Assembly (NCBI RefSeq): GCF_030433435.1
Contig: NZ_JANRHH010000047.1
Location: 62,001 to 126,000, forward strand
DNA length: 64,000 nt
From: Polycladomyces subterraneus
GTDB lineage: Bacteria > Bacillota > Bacilli > Thermoactinomycetales > JIR-001
Reading direction: 5' to 3'
Shown: positions 45,376 through 54,276 of the stretch, piece after piece
How the letters are laid out: every line of letters starts with the position of its first letter
Numbering within the stretch: the stretch's first letter is position 1
Position numbers and translations under genes: made by a program
Notes under the pieces: generated by a model
Told to the model about the DNA's origin: nothing
The model's input: the letters and a program-made list of their open reading frames with translations, nothing else
Database searches by the model: none

Positions 45376-45672
45376 ATGCAACGTTTGACGCCGATGGACA
45401 TATACAAAAAAGATTTCAAACATGCCATCCGAGGATATGATATAGATGAAGTCAACCAGTTTTTGGATTTGGTGATCAAGAATTTCGAAGAGTTGATCGA
45501 AGAAAACGAACGTTTGAAAAAAGAGCTCAAAAAAGCCCAATCCGGGCAACTTGGCCACACGACTCATCCCCGCCTCGCCAAGACGGAAATTTCCCCGAAT
45601 GACCCCGTAATCCAAGACATCCTGCGCCGTTTGGAGCGATTGGAACAGCGCTTTTTCAGCACTCGGCCATAA
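45376..45672 (+). CDS. gpsB: Cell-cycle protein GpsB
   Basis: 98 residues, the same as B. subtilis GpsB. DivIVA-like N-terminal domain (MDIYKKDFKHAIRGYDIDEVNQFL) then a coiled coil (FEELIEENERLKKELKKA) and a short C-terminal trimerisation helix (DILRRLERLEQRFF). GpsB coordinates PBP1 between division and elongation. ATG with AGGAGGGG. A two-gene run with the next frame is possible. Confidence 0.9.
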   Translation: MQRLTPMDIYKKDFKHAIRGYDIDEVNQFLDLVIKNFEELIEENERLKKELKKAQSGQLGHTTHPRLAKTEISPNDPVIQDILRRLERLEQRFFSTRP

Positions 45673-45696
45673 TGCCTCATTGAAGGAGGAAACGAG

Positions 45697-46077
45697 ATGT
45701 CATTTTTGCGCCGAATGTTCAGCGGCGTGACTGAGACGGGGGAACGTGATCCCGATCCGGAACTGCGCACACGGTATTATCGTGCACCTGTCAAGGAAGT
45801 GGGCGAAACACTGGAACAGTTGCCGGCACGGATCTCATCGTTCCGCATGGTTCATCATGATCGGGATCGTCACGAAATCATGCTGGAGTATCGTAACCCG
45901 CTGGGCGGGAAACACGATGTGGTGGTCACGCTGTTTGCGGTTTCTCCGATCAGGGTTGCGGTGGATATCCATGTAGCAACCCGGGGTAAAATGATCGATC
46001 TGGGTTGGAACAAAAAGTGCGTACAAGCCATTTATCAACACCTGGATACTATCCATCCAAGGGTATCGGGGGCATGA
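45697..46077 (+). CDS. Hypothetical protein, DUF1499-like
   Basis: 126 residues, ATG with AAGGAGG. The C-terminal part (VVVTLFAVSPIRVAVDIHVATRG, then KMIDLGWNKKCV) weakly resembles DUF1499 proteins, but I am not sure. Stop lies 1 bp before the next start, so it is in one operon with the carboxypeptidase gene, perhaps with gpsB. Confidence 0.6.
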   Translation: MSFLRRMFSGVTETGERDPDPELRTRYYRAPVKEVGETLEQLPARISSFRMVHHDRDRHEIMLEYRNPLGGKHDVVVTLFAVSPIRVAVDIHVATRGKMIDLGWNKKCVQAIYQHLDTIHPRVSGA

Positions 46078-46078
46078 C

Positions 46079-47413
46079 ATGCGGACATGGCGCGTTCGAC
46101 TCGACTCGTTGTGGGAGCATTGGAAGTCGGAATCAGGAGAGAAGGGGGCACAAATCGGGTGTGCCCTTTTTTCGCTCCGACGGGAGGAGATGTACGGTTA
46201 TCGGGATGAAGAATGGATGATTCCCGCATCCAACAACAAACTGTGGACTTCCGCTGTTGCATTGGAGCGATTGGGAGCGGAGTATCGTTGGCATACGTTC
46301 CTGGAATGGACGGAAGATCGTTGGTTGATCGTGGGGGGCGGTGATCCCGTGTTCGGCCAGCGACAGGCGGAAGAGCTGTTGACGGAAATAAAAAGACACG
46401 GTATTCAGCGCATGCCCGGGCGTATCGACTGGGACGACAGCGCGTTCCCGACGCGGCGATGGGGTACCGGTTGGGCGCGGGATGATTTATCGGAAGGATA
46501 TGCTGCCCCTGTCCACGCGCTCAATATGGAACTGAACCGGATTGCTTGGACTGCCGATCCGGGAGACCCCGATCCCCGTCTTCGGTTGTCACCGTCATAT
46601 GAGGGACTTTCTGTACAATGGCGAAGCCGTTTGTCGTGGACCGAGGAGGAAGAATCAGATGTACGTGTGATGCGGGCCGAACGGTCCAACCGTTTTCGCA
46701 TCGAGGGGGTGCTTTCCCGCCAAGATCCACAGGTGACGGGAGCGGTGTGGTCGCCTCCACACTTTTTTGTAGAGCGTTTGCGTTGGTTTGCAAAGGAACA
46801 AGGCCTGACCGTCCCGGAAACATGGACCGGACGCCGACGGCGGAAAATCAGTGGCCGAATGCAGAGTGTGGGTGTGGACTCTCCACCGCTGAAAGCGTGC
46901 TTGCCGTTGGTGAATGCCGACAGCGAAAACTTGGTGGCGGAGATTCTCCTGCATTCGATTGGGTGCGAATCGGGTGGGAAGGACTGGGTGGAGCAAGGTA
47001 TTCACATCGTGGAACAAACGTTGCGACGGTGGGGATTGGAACCGCCCGCGGCATATGTAGACGGATCAGGTCTGTCCATGTACAATCGCAGTTCACCTCG
47101 CCAATTGTGCAGATTGCTACGCTTCATGGTCGATCATCCCGCATTCTCTGTTTTTGTGGAAAGTTTGGCGGTCTACGGACAAACTGGTACGTTGAAGAAA
47201 CGGAATCCGCTCCCGCCGCCGATCACCGTTCGCGCCAAGACGGGTACCCTCACCGGAGTCAAAACGCTCTCAGGATACCTGTTTGACGGTCGGACACCTG
47301 TATACGTGTTTTCATTGATGGTGAACGGCGTGCGGGAAGAACGGAACGTGGAAAACCTGCAGGATGCGTTTTTACGTCTCCTCGCCGACCATATCCGTCA
47401 TGAGAGGAATTGA
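46079..47413 (+). CDS. dacB: D-alanyl-D-alanine carboxypeptidase, S13 (PBP4) family
   Basis: 444 residues. Class C penicillin-binding active site: S-x-x-K in IPASNNKLW (~residues 49-57), S-x-N in NADSENLVAE and KTG in RAKTGTLTGVKTLSGYL. It trims wall pentapeptides. Oddly, no signal peptide is visible: the N terminus is MRTWRVRLDSLWEHWKSES, and family members are exported. Start ATG 46079 directly follows the previous stop. Convergent with the NlpC gene, overlapping its 3' end by 42 bp. Confidence 0.85.
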   Translation: MRTWRVRLDSLWEHWKSESGEKGAQIGCALFSLRREEMYGYRDEEWMIPASNNKLWTSAVALERLGAEYRWHTFLEWTEDRWLIVGGGDPVFGQRQAEELLTEIKRHGIQRMPGRIDWDDSAFPTRRWGTGWARDDLSEGYAAPVHALNMELNRIAWTADPGDPDPRLRLSPSYEGLSVQWRSRLSWTEEEESDVRVMRAERSNRFRIEGVLSRQDPQVTGAVWSPPHFFVERLRWFAKEQGLTVPETWTGRRRRKISGRMQSVGVDSPPLKACLPLVNADSENLVAEILLHSIGCESGGKDWVEQGIHIVEQTLRRWGLEPPAAYVDGSGLSMYNRSSPRQLCRLLRFMVDHPAFSVFVESLAVYGQTGTLKKRNPLPPPITVRAKTGTLTGVKTLSGYLFDGRTPVYVFSLMVNGVREERNVENLQDAFLRLLADHIRHERN

Positions 47414-48337
47414 GGCCGGGAACTCAGAGCCGTTATACCGCCGGCCAAAACAAAATTCCTCCGCATACGGGGTGTCTTGGCTGAGCGATTGGACCTGAAC
47501 GGGCAATCCCGTTCGCGGGGCGTGGATGAATTGGTCATCCCCCACATACATCCCCACATGATGAATCCGTCCTTTGCCCTGCTCGTAAGCGAAAAAGACC
47601 AGATCGCCCGGTTCCAGTGAGTCTCGCTCGATGCGCTGGCCGAATACGGCTTGAACATGGGCATCGCGGGGAATGCGAATACCACAGGCTTCAAATACTC
47701 GGTAGACGAAACCCGAGCAGTCCATCCCATACACGGAAGTGCCGCCCCATAGATAAGGGAGGCCCAAAAAACCGCGGGCCGTTTCGATGCGTCGATCCAC
47801 TGTGGTCACCGGTAGTGTGTGACCGATGTAAACGTGTTCTGCTGGAACCCGTCCCGGTATGCCGGATGGGGTCATCACAATGACGTCACCATTGGCTTCC
47901 CCGACAAAGGGCAAGCGGGTCAGCCACCCGATTTCCATCGTTCGCTGGGAGCCGTCGATCAACAGTCCGGTTTTCAGAGCGGTTACGATCGCAAATGGGT
48001 GGCTCTCCCACGCATAGTGGAAATCCGGATGATAAGCCAGATGATGAGCGGGGACCCAGCCTGGGTAACCTCGTTGTTCTTCGTGATGCGGCTGTCCGGG
48101 AATGAATACGTGCGCCCAGCCTTTGATTTCCTCCTTCACCCATACCGGTTCTCCTAGCAGTAGTTGGGTTTCCAAGCGACCGACCAGCCCCAAACGCCCA
48201 TCTTTCTCCTCATCCAGTAGGGACAACCAGTTGGAAACACTCGGATGCCTTTCCAGGACTACGCTATCCATTTCCCGCGGTCGGTCCGGATCTTTCCATA
48301 CGTTGGCGACCGGAACACGGACATAGGCGATCGTCAT
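47372..48337 (-). CDS. NlpC/P60 murein peptidase (YkfC-like)
   Basis: 321 residues: N-terminal SH3b-like regions (~1-185) and C-terminal NlpC/P60 domain with GMDCSGFVYRVFEA (Cys), RIHHVGMYVGDDQFIHAP (two His). No signal peptide, as in YkfC, a cytosolic gamma-D-glutamyl-L-amino-acid peptidase that degrades imported murein peptides. ATG with GAGGG upstream. Its neighbour, an oligopeptide-binding lipoprotein, fits wall-peptide recycling. Confidence 0.9.
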   Translation of the reverse strand: MTIAYVRVPVANVWKDPDRPREMDSVVLERHPSVSNWLSLLDEEKDGRLGLVGRLETQLLLGEPVWVKEEIKGWAHVFIPGQPHHEEQRGYPGWVPAHHLAYHPDFHYAWESHPFAIVTALKTGLLIDGSQRTMEIGWLTRLPFVGEANGDVIVMTPSGIPGRVPAEHVYIGHTLPVTTVDRRIETARGFLGLPYLWGGTSVYGMDCSGFVYRVFEACGIRIPRDAHVQAVFGQRIERDSLEPGDLVFFAYEQGKGRIHHVGMYVGDDQFIHAPRTGLPVQVQSLSQDTPYAEEFCFGRRYNGSEFPASIPLMTDMVGEET

Positions 48338-48525
48338 GTTTTCCCTCCTCTTGCGATATAGTGGAAAAAAACATCTATCCCTAAGTGATGTATTCGATCA
48401 CATCATGAGAGATCCTTGGGATTTCGGGAAAAAGGAATTTTTTACGCCATGATCGAAATCGTATCACCAGGGATGGATACCGTTATTCATTCGTAGGAAA
48501 AGGTGAATCTCAAGGGGGATGTGCT

Positions 48526-50139
48526 ATGGGGCGTAATGGGAGACTAATGCTCATACTCGTACTCGTGATCAGTTTGTTAGCCGTCGGGTGTCAGAGTGGT
48601 GCGGTGGAAGGGACCGGAGAGAAAATTTTAAAGCAGAACAGTGCTTCGGGCGAACCCTCCTCGCTCGATCCGGCAAAAGCATTTGACGAAGACTCCATGG
48701 ATGTGGTCGGTTCACTGTTTGAAGGGTTGATGCGGCTCAATGCCCAACATCAGCCGGAACCCGCCGTAGCCGAAAAAGTGGATGTATCGCCGGACGGACG
48801 GACGTATACGTTCCATCTGCGGGACACCTACTGGTCCAACGGGGAGAAAGTGACCGCCCACGATTTTGAATACGCGTGGAAACGGGTGCTCAATCCCCAG
48901 ACCGCTTCGGAAGCTGCATTTTTGCTGTATTTCATCGAAAACGCCGAAGCATACAACACTGGAAAAGCAACAGCCGATCAAGTCGGGGTGAAAGCGACGG
49001 ACGACCGTACATTGGTGGTCAAACTGAAGCAACCAACACCATTTTTCAAGCAGTTGACCTGTTATCCGGTATATTCACCCGTCTACAAAAAAGGGTTGGA
49101 AAAAAATCCGAACCTTTACAATGATGCAGCCGGCTATGTAAGTAACGGTCCGTTCAAAATGAAAACATGGAAACATGACCAGAAGATCGAAGTCGTGAAA
49201 AACGAACATTACCGTCTGGCGGATCAAGTGAAGCTGGATGGCATTTCGTGGACGATGGTCACCGAACAGAAAACGGCCTATCAAATGTATCAATCGGGTC
49301 AATTAGACATGTTGAGCCGGAAGTCGGTACCCTCTGACATCTTGGCTGAATTGATCAAAAAAAGTGAGGCCAAGGTCAAGCCAGGATCAGGTCTGGAGTT
49401 TTTCCGGTTCAATGTCACCAAACCGCCGTTCAACAATGCGAAGATCCGCAAAGCGTTCGCTCTGGCAGTGGATCGGACCGCGATCGTGAAACAAGTGGTT
49501 CAGGGGAATGAACTGCCAGCAGGTGCGTTCGTCTCACCGGGAACTATGTCCCAACAAGGTGATTTTCGCAAAACGGCACCGCAATTTGTACCGCTGACGG
49601 CCCAACCCGCACAAGCCAAACAATTATTGCAAGAGGGAATGAAGGAGGAAGGATGGAAAACACTGCCTCCCGTCACCCTGCTCTACAACAGCAACGAGAA
49701 AAACAAGGCCGTAGCGGAAGCGCTGCAGGCGATGTTCAAACAAAACCTGGGCGTAGATGTCCAGTTGCAAAGCCAAGAAACCAAAGTGTTTTTGTCCAAC
49801 CAGAAGGCAAAAAATTACCAATTGTCCCGCTCCACCTTTTTGCCCGATTACAACGACCCGTACAACTATCTGGAAAGTTTCCAAACTGATCATCCGATGA
49901 ACCGAACGGGTTGGAGCAACCCGCAATATGATGCCTTATTGAAAAAAGCTTTCACCGAACCGGACGACACCACACGGATGGAATACCTCCACCAGGCTGA
50001 AAAGATCCTGTTCGACGAAATGCCGATTTTCCCGTTGTACTACTACAATCAGGTAAACGTGCAAAAGGACTACGTGAAAAACATCATCCGCCATCCGGTC
50101 GGGCCAAGTGATTACCGGTTCACGGTGCTGGACAAATAA
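48526..50139 (+). CDS. Oligopeptide ABC transporter substrate-binding lipoprotein
   Basis: 537 residues, family 5 solute-binding protein (OppA/DppE). Lipobox SLLAVGCQS sets a lipid-anchored Cys near residue 23. The peptide-binding fold shows EPSSLDPAKAFDEDS, TYTFHLRDTYWSNGEKVTAHDF and KIRKAFALAVDR. The permease and ATPase genes are not nearby, so this is an orphan binding protein. ATG with AAGGGGGA upstream. Confidence 0.92.
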   Translation: MGRNGRLMLILVLVISLLAVGCQSGAVEGTGEKILKQNSASGEPSSLDPAKAFDEDSMDVVGSLFEGLMRLNAQHQPEPAVAEKVDVSPDGRTYTFHLRDTYWSNGEKVTAHDFEYAWKRVLNPQTASEAAFLLYFIENAEAYNTGKATADQVGVKATDDRTLVVKLKQPTPFFKQLTCYPVYSPVYKKGLEKNPNLYNDAAGYVSNGPFKMKTWKHDQKIEVVKNEHYRLADQVKLDGISWTMVTEQKTAYQMYQSGQLDMLSRKSVPSDILAELIKKSEAKVKPGSGLEFFRFNVTKPPFNNAKIRKAFALAVDRTAIVKQVVQGNELPAGAFVSPGTMSQQGDFRKTAPQFVPLTAQPAQAKQLLQEGMKEEGWKTLPPVTLLYNSNEKNKAVAEALQAMFKQNLGVDVQLQSQETKVFLSNQKAKNYQLSRSTFLPDYNDPYNYLESFQTDHPMNRTGWSNPQYDALLKKAFTEPDDTTRMEYLHQAEKILFDEMPIFPLYYYNQVNVQKDYVKNIIRHPVGPSDYRFTVLDK

Positions 50140-50151
50140 TCGAACTTGCAT

Positions 50152-50183
50152 GTCCCCCGCCTTCGTGCGGGGGATAGTTGTTT
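50152..50183 (+). terminator. Terminator after substrate-binding protein
   Basis: TCCCCCGC / GCGGGGGA stem around CTTCGT, then TAGTTGTTTTA. Confidence 0.75.
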
Positions 50184-50463
50184 TAGGGATGTTGGTCATT
50201 CGAAGGGAGGAACCAGCAGTTGTTCCATCACATGGAAATGAGCCATCGGGGAGTGGGATCTGCCCGGTGCAGGATGGATGGCATGGATCATGTTGGTGAG
50301 TGACGTTTTTTGTACGGGGTTGTTCAGTTGGCGTTCGGTTCCTTGGTTGTGGAGAAGAATTCCCGTTTGGGCAGGGCGTTTCAGGTGATGTAGAAACTGT
50401 CAAAATACCGTCCCTTCCACTGTCGCATACTAAATGCAGGCTCACACGAGTGGAGGGATTTCT

Positions 50464-50877
50464 GTGGCGAAACGTCACAAAGAAAACGAAAAGGAGGAAA
50501 TGCGGCGATTGGAAGCCTCCCTTCAGGACGAGCGGGACCAGGAGGAGGATGCGGGCCGCATTTCTTCGGAGTGGAGTTACGCCAACACGGAGCCGGTGGA
50601 TGTGGAAGCGGCTTCCGAATTAGCCGAGCCCGTCCGCCGAAACAACTGGCGGGAACGCAGAAAAGAAGGTGTGTCCGACGGGCGCACCATGGGGATCATC
50701 GCATTGGTGTTGTCACTGATTTCCTTTTTTTTGCTCCCGTTTTTGTTCGGCTCTGTCGGTATCATTTTAGGCGTGTTTGCGGCGGCGAGGGGCAGTCGCA
50801 TCGGTTGGTGGGCGTTGGCGCTGTCGATCATCGCCATTGCCCTATCCATGTTTATCACGCCGATCATGCGGTATTGA
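50464..50877 (+). CDS. DUF4190-type membrane protein
   Basis: 137 residues, GTG start with GTGGAGGG upstream. The first 85 residues are charged and probably disordered (HKENEKEEMRRLEASLQDER); two membrane helices with the short-loop DUF4190 pattern follow (GIIALVLSLISFFLLPF and GIILGVFAAARGSRIGWWAL). No known function. A gap of 280 bp precedes it with no supported gene. Confidence 0.7.
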   Translation: MAKRHKENEKEEMRRLEASLQDERDQEEDAGRISSEWSYANTEPVDVEAASELAEPVRRNNWRERRKEGVSDGRTMGIIALVLSLISFFLLPFLFGSVGIILGVFAAARGSRIGWWALALSIIAIALSMFITPIMRY

Positions 50878-50884
50878 TTTGTTC

Positions 50885-50916
50885 GAAAGTGCTCCGATCT
50901 CGGAGCGCTTTCTGTT
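50885..50916 (+). terminator. Terminator after DUF4190 gene
   Basis: GAAAGTGCTCCG / CGGAGCGCTTTC stem around ATCT, then TGTTT. Confidence 0.8.
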
Positions 50917-50977
50917 TCGGGCGGCTAAGAGCATGTCTGGTGAAATATTGTCCAAACCGGTTAGCTTCACCCCGCTC

Positions 50978-50995
50978 CCTCATGGATTTAACAGA
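50978..50995. repeat. Inverted R1-like block
   Basis: CCTCATGGATTTAACAGA is the reverse complement of the R1 core TCTGGTAAATCCGTGAGG with two changes. It lies in a gene-free stretch between a terminator and the tRNA promoter. Confidence 0.5.
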
Positions 50996-51125
50996 CATGC
51001 CTTAGTCTGCTTGGGACAAAACTGGCATCAGCGCGATGCCAGACGGTGAAATCGAGGTCTTGTGCCGCGGTTTGGCCGAAAGAAGCAGGAGCAGAGTGAA
51101 CCTGGTTCTCAGCCGCAAAAAAGGG

Positions 51126-51154
51126 TTGCACAACAAAAGGAGACGTGCTAAAAT
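51126..51154 (+). promoter_or_regulatory. tRNA-Gly promoter
   Basis: TTGCAC (51126-51131), 17-bp spacer, TAAAAT (51149-51154), about 15 bp before the tRNA. Confidence 0.8.
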
Positions 51155-51168
51155 AATTCCTGCACCGC

Positions 51169-51242
51169 GCGGATGTAGTTCAATGGTAGAACACTAGCTT
51201 CCCAAGCTAGGAACGCGGGTTCGATTCCCGTCATCCGCTCCA
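51169..51242 (+). tRNA. tRNA-Gly (anticodon CCC)
   Basis: 74 nt with acceptor pairing GCGGATG / CATCCGC, discriminator T and encoded CCA at 51240-51242. Anticodon arm CTAGC-TTCCCAA-GCTAG places CCC at 34-36, reading GGG glycine codons. T-arm GGGTTCGATTCCC is standard. A single-gene unit with its own promoter and terminator. Confidence 0.97.
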
Positions 51243-51246
51243 GTAC

Positions 51247-51279
51247 AAACCCGTTGCACCTGCGTGCAACGGGTTTTTC
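51247..51279 (+). terminator. Terminator after tRNA-Gly
   Basis: AAACCCGTTGCAC / GTGCAACGGGTTT stem with short loop, then TTCATTTT. Confidence 0.9.
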
Positions 51280-51304
51280 ATTTTTAGGGAAGGGGAGAAG
51301 ATCG

Positions 51305-51844
51305 TTGGTCCGGGTTCGGTTGGCGACGGAGGAGGATGTGTCGCTGATCTATCGTTGGAGGCAGGATGAAGAAGTTGCGTATTGGGCTTCCGGCGGGCAC
51401 GGTTATTCGGCTGTCACGTATTCGCAATTGTTGGAACGCATCCGTGGGCAGCGCTCGGATAGCCGTAGTTTGATGTTCATGGTGGAGATCAGGGAAGATG
51501 GGGGATGGAAACCGATCGGTGCTTGTTCTTTTCGCGATTTTGACGCGGTATCCCGTTCGGTGATCATCGGTTTTACCATCGGTGAAAAGTCGTATTGGGG
51601 CAAAGGGTACGGCACACGGGCGCTAAGGGTGTTTGTGGACCTGCTGTTTCAGCGGTACAATCTACACCGCATTCAGCTGGATACGTTCGACGAAAACAGA
51701 CGAGCGATCCGTTGTTACAAAAAATGCGGATTTGTTCGGGAAGGAGTTTTGCGAAAAGCGTTTTGGACCACCCATGGTTACCGGGACAAGATCGTGATGG
51801 GACTGTTGCGGGAAGATTGGGAAAAAAATCGGGCTGGACAGTAG
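51305..51844 (+). CDS. GNAT-family N-acetyltransferase (RimJ/RimL-like)
   Basis: 179 residues, acetyl-CoA-dependent transferase. Motif A appears as GFTIGEKSYWGKGYGTRALR (pyrophosphate loop Q/R-x-x-G-x-G/A), and motif B as LDTFDENRRAIRCYKKCGF. TTG start with GGGGAG upstream. Acceptor (ribosomal protein, antibiotic or metabolite) is unknown. Confidence 0.88.
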   Translation: MVRVRLATEEDVSLIYRWRQDEEVAYWASGGHGYSAVTYSQLLERIRGQRSDSRSLMFMVEIREDGGWKPIGACSFRDFDAVSRSVIIGFTIGEKSYWGKGYGTRALRVFVDLLFQRYNLHRIQLDTFDENRRAIRCYKKCGFVREGVLRKAFWTTHGYRDKIVMGLLREDWEKNRAGQ

Positions 51845-51938
51845 ATGGGTCATGAGGGAAATTCAGGGGTACACGGATCTCTTTCACCGGCAACTGGATA
51901 CGGGCTCATCTCAATAACCGCTTGCATAGGGGGAGTCA

Positions 51939-52577
51939 ATGGTGAATAAACGGGAAGCGTATGTGCAACAGTTGTTTGTCAAGGAAGACGAGGTGCTCCG
52001 TTCGATCGAACCGGGTCTGTCTGAGAGGGGCATGCCAAAGATCTCGGTGTCCCCTCACGTAGGCAAAACCTTGCATATGCTGGTTCGAATCACGGGTGCC
52101 CGACGGGTGTTGGAGATCGGGACGCTGGGCGGGTATAGTACCATTTGGCTCTCCCGCGCCCTGCCGGAAGAGGGTCGTCTGGTTTCGTTGGAATTGAGTG
52201 CTGATCACGCGGCGTTTGCCCGTGAAAACGTGGAACGTGCCGGATTGGCCGATCGGGTGGAAATCCGTGTCGGGGATGCCAAGGAAAGCTTGCAGCAGTT
52301 AGCTGACGAGGGGGAAACCTTTGACTTCTTCCTGATCGATGCGGATAAGGAAAGTTACTTGACTTATTGGGAATGGGCGATCCGGCTGGCTCGCCCCGGT
52401 GCGGTGATCACGGCGGACAATGCTCTGCTTCATGACCTCATTTTTGAAGAAAACGTCGAGGACGAGCGCGCCCGTGCCATCCTTCATTTTAATGAGGCTG
52501 TTTCGCGGGATGATCGGGTGGAAGCGATGTTATTGCCTTTCGGTGATGGTTTGTTGGTAGCGCAGGTGAAGGACTGA
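51939..52577 (+). CDS. Class I SAM O-methyltransferase
   Basis: 212 residues, YrrM/caffeoyl-CoA O-methyltransferase-like family. SAM-binding RVLEIGTLGGYSTIWLSRAL, the acidic motif in DFFLIDADKESYLTYWEW and PGAVITADNALLHD (metal ligands) are present. ATG preceded by GGGGGAG. Substrate unknown. Its 3' end shares a terminator with the next, convergent gene. Confidence 0.88.
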   Translation: MVNKREAYVQQLFVKEDEVLRSIEPGLSERGMPKISVSPHVGKTLHMLVRITGARRVLEIGTLGGYSTIWLSRALPEEGRLVSLELSADHAAFARENVERAGLADRVEIRVGDAKESLQQLADEGETFDFFLIDADKESYLTYWEWAIRLARPGAVITADNALLHDLIFEENVEDERARAILHFNEAVSRDDRVEAMLLPFGDGLLVAQVKD

Positions 52578-52587
52578 TGCCAAACCA

Positions 52588-52612
52588 AACCCCGGCAAGC
52601 TAAGCCGGGGTT
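52588..52612. terminator. Bidirectional terminator
   Basis: AACCCCGGC / GCCGGGGTT stem between convergent genes. Confidence 0.85.
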
Positions 52613-52615
52613 CGT

Positions 52616-52867
52616 TCACGGTCGGAACAGCTGTTGGATTTTCCGTGTCTTTTTGAACCGGTCGATCCGCTCCGCCAGCTTGGGATAGCGGGCGCGCAGT
52701 TTCATCAATAAACGGCGGGCCCATGGCGAAGTAAAGGACAGCAAGTACAAACCGATCAACAGGAACAGCACACCCTGCAACACGGGCAAAAAGAGGCCGA
52801 GTACACCGAGAAACAGGAAGAACCAGCCGCCGACTGTCAGCAAAATCCGTTTGACATTCGAGTTCAT
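52616..52867 (-). CDS. Small membrane protein (PGPGW/DUF454-like)
   Basis: 83 residues with two adjacent membrane helices (LLTVGGWFFLFLGVLGLFLP, LQGVLFLLIGLYLLSF) and a basic C-terminal tail. The glycine/proline-rich hairpin recalls YbaN/DUF454 and PGPGW small membrane proteins. Function unknown. Confidence 0.7.
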   Translation of the reverse strand: MNSNVKRILLTVGGWFFLFLGVLGLFLPVLQGVLFLLIGLYLLSFTSPWARRLLMKLRARYPKLAERIDRFKKTRKIQQLFRP

Positions 52868-53043
52868 GAAGCAACTCCCATTCGCATGATTTTTGTTATG
52901 TAGTTTGCGCTGTTCATCTTACCGCCATTCTAACACGAATTGACGGTGGGTGAAAGTAACACCCTCGTCGGGAGGAAATGACCATTGGTCTCGCGAATGT
53001 CAGGATCGGTGAATGGCAAACAAATGAAATGGGGTTGGCGTGT

Positions 53044-53770
53044 ATGAACGGAGAGAGAAAAAGAATTCGTCCCAATTATGGGCTGGATGCCCCGGCAGTG
53101 GTGGTGGGTTTCGGTTTGTTGGGAGGAGTGCTGACCATTTTAGCGGTCAGCATCAGATGGTGGATCGAAAACCCGAGTTGGCGTCCGTTTCTTTTTTTGG
53201 CGTGATCTACTTGTTGACGTCAGCACTGATGGTGTGGAGCAGTAAAGTGGGAAAACTCCGCATGCGGGAGATCATATTGGATCAGGCGGAACTTCGTGGT
53301 GATGAGACGTTGTTGGATGCTGGATGTGGGAGGGGGTCCTTCTGATCGGTGCCGCCCGCAGATTGTCTGAAGGGAAGGCGATCGGGGTGGATGTGTGGCT
53401 GCAGCAAGACCAGTCCGGCAACGGGCCGGAGGCAGTAAGGTCCAATGCACGGATCGAAGGAGTTGAATCTCGGATCGAGATCCTCGAAGCAGATCTCCGT
53501 TCTCTCCCTCTGGTGGATGCATCGGTGGATGTGGTGGTCTCCAATCTGGTCTTACACAACATCAAGGGCAGGGAAGAGCGAAAGCGGGCGGTGCGCGAAT
53601 TGGTCCGTGTCCTCAAAACGGGTGGTCGAATCGTGCTGTGCGATATCGGTCGGACGGGTGAATTCTTGTCCGAATTACAAGCATGCGGAATGGAAGCAGA
53701 ACGGTCTGGGCTGTATTTCTGGATTTACCCTCCGGTGCGGGTGGTGCGTGGGGTGAAATCGAGAGTATGA
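53044..53770 (+). pseudogene. Frameshifted membrane-anchored SAM methyltransferase
   Basis: One gene spread over three frames. Residues MNGERKRIRPNYGLDAPAV with a membrane helix run to about 53195; a frame change at a T run (53192-53198) continues as GVIYLLTSALMVW...LLDAGCGRG (SAM motif I); a second change at a G run (53330-53336) continues as IGAARRLSEGKAIGVDVW...VLKTGGRIVLCDIGRTG to a TGA at 53768. Both breaks are in homopolymers, so they may be sequencing errors rather than true decay. Overall family: class I methyltransferase. Confidence 0.75.
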
Positions 53771-53803
53771 TCCCGCATCGGGTAGAGGGGGCACACGGTT
53801 GGC

Positions 53804-54136
53804 TTACACGTCACCGGTGTCCCCTTCTATAAATCCGTTCACTTGTTGCTCCAACCATGTTTTGTACTCCAGCATTTTTTCATCGTATGGGCCTGTTCGT
53901 AGGCCTTTTGATAGCTCCCTTTTGGGCGTAACAGATGCACTACTGGTCATGGGGATACCAAGTCCAATATGCTTCTTCACAATGGCCCCACAATCGATCC
54001 TGCTTTTCCAATCCGACGGCCAATTCAAAACAGCCAAATGCCTCATTTGACAATCATACCCAAGCTGATCGTTACCGCTGGGCCAATCACCGGACGCAGG
54101 CTTTTTGGTCGATTGTCCGCCGAGAATAATGGTCAA
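53804..54136 (-). CDS. Hypothetical protein
   Basis: 110 residues, TTG start with AAGGGAGA 8 bp upstream and a TATAAA in front, so expression is plausible. No family recognised; sequence is polar with two Cys and several Trp (LNWPSDWKSRIDCGAIV). It is divergent from the ParM-like gene. It could be an accessory or degraded gene. Confidence 0.45.
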   Translation of the reverse strand: MTIILGGQSTKKPASGDWPSGNDQLGYDCQMRHLAVLNWPSDWKSRIDCGAIVKKHIGLGIPMTSSASVTPKRELSKGLRTGPYDEKMLEYKTWLEQQVNGFIEGDTGDV

Positions 54137-54276
54137 GCACAGTGTCTCCCTTTATACCCCATTCCTTCATCCCTATGTTGGTCCATAGTTTTTGAACACA
54201 GCGGTTGTCCCGTTTTTTACCAAAGGATACTAAAGCGGAAGCCGGATGCGTATATTGTTTTGCGGAGGGATGGCAG

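Noticed and set aside
51305-51844. Aminoglycoside acetyltransferase call
   Set aside because: Sequence fits the general RimJ/RimL GNAT group; nothing specific for antibiotics.
54137-54276. Centromere iterons for the ParM-like cassette
   Set aside because: No tandem repeats are visible by eye in the 140 bp upstream.
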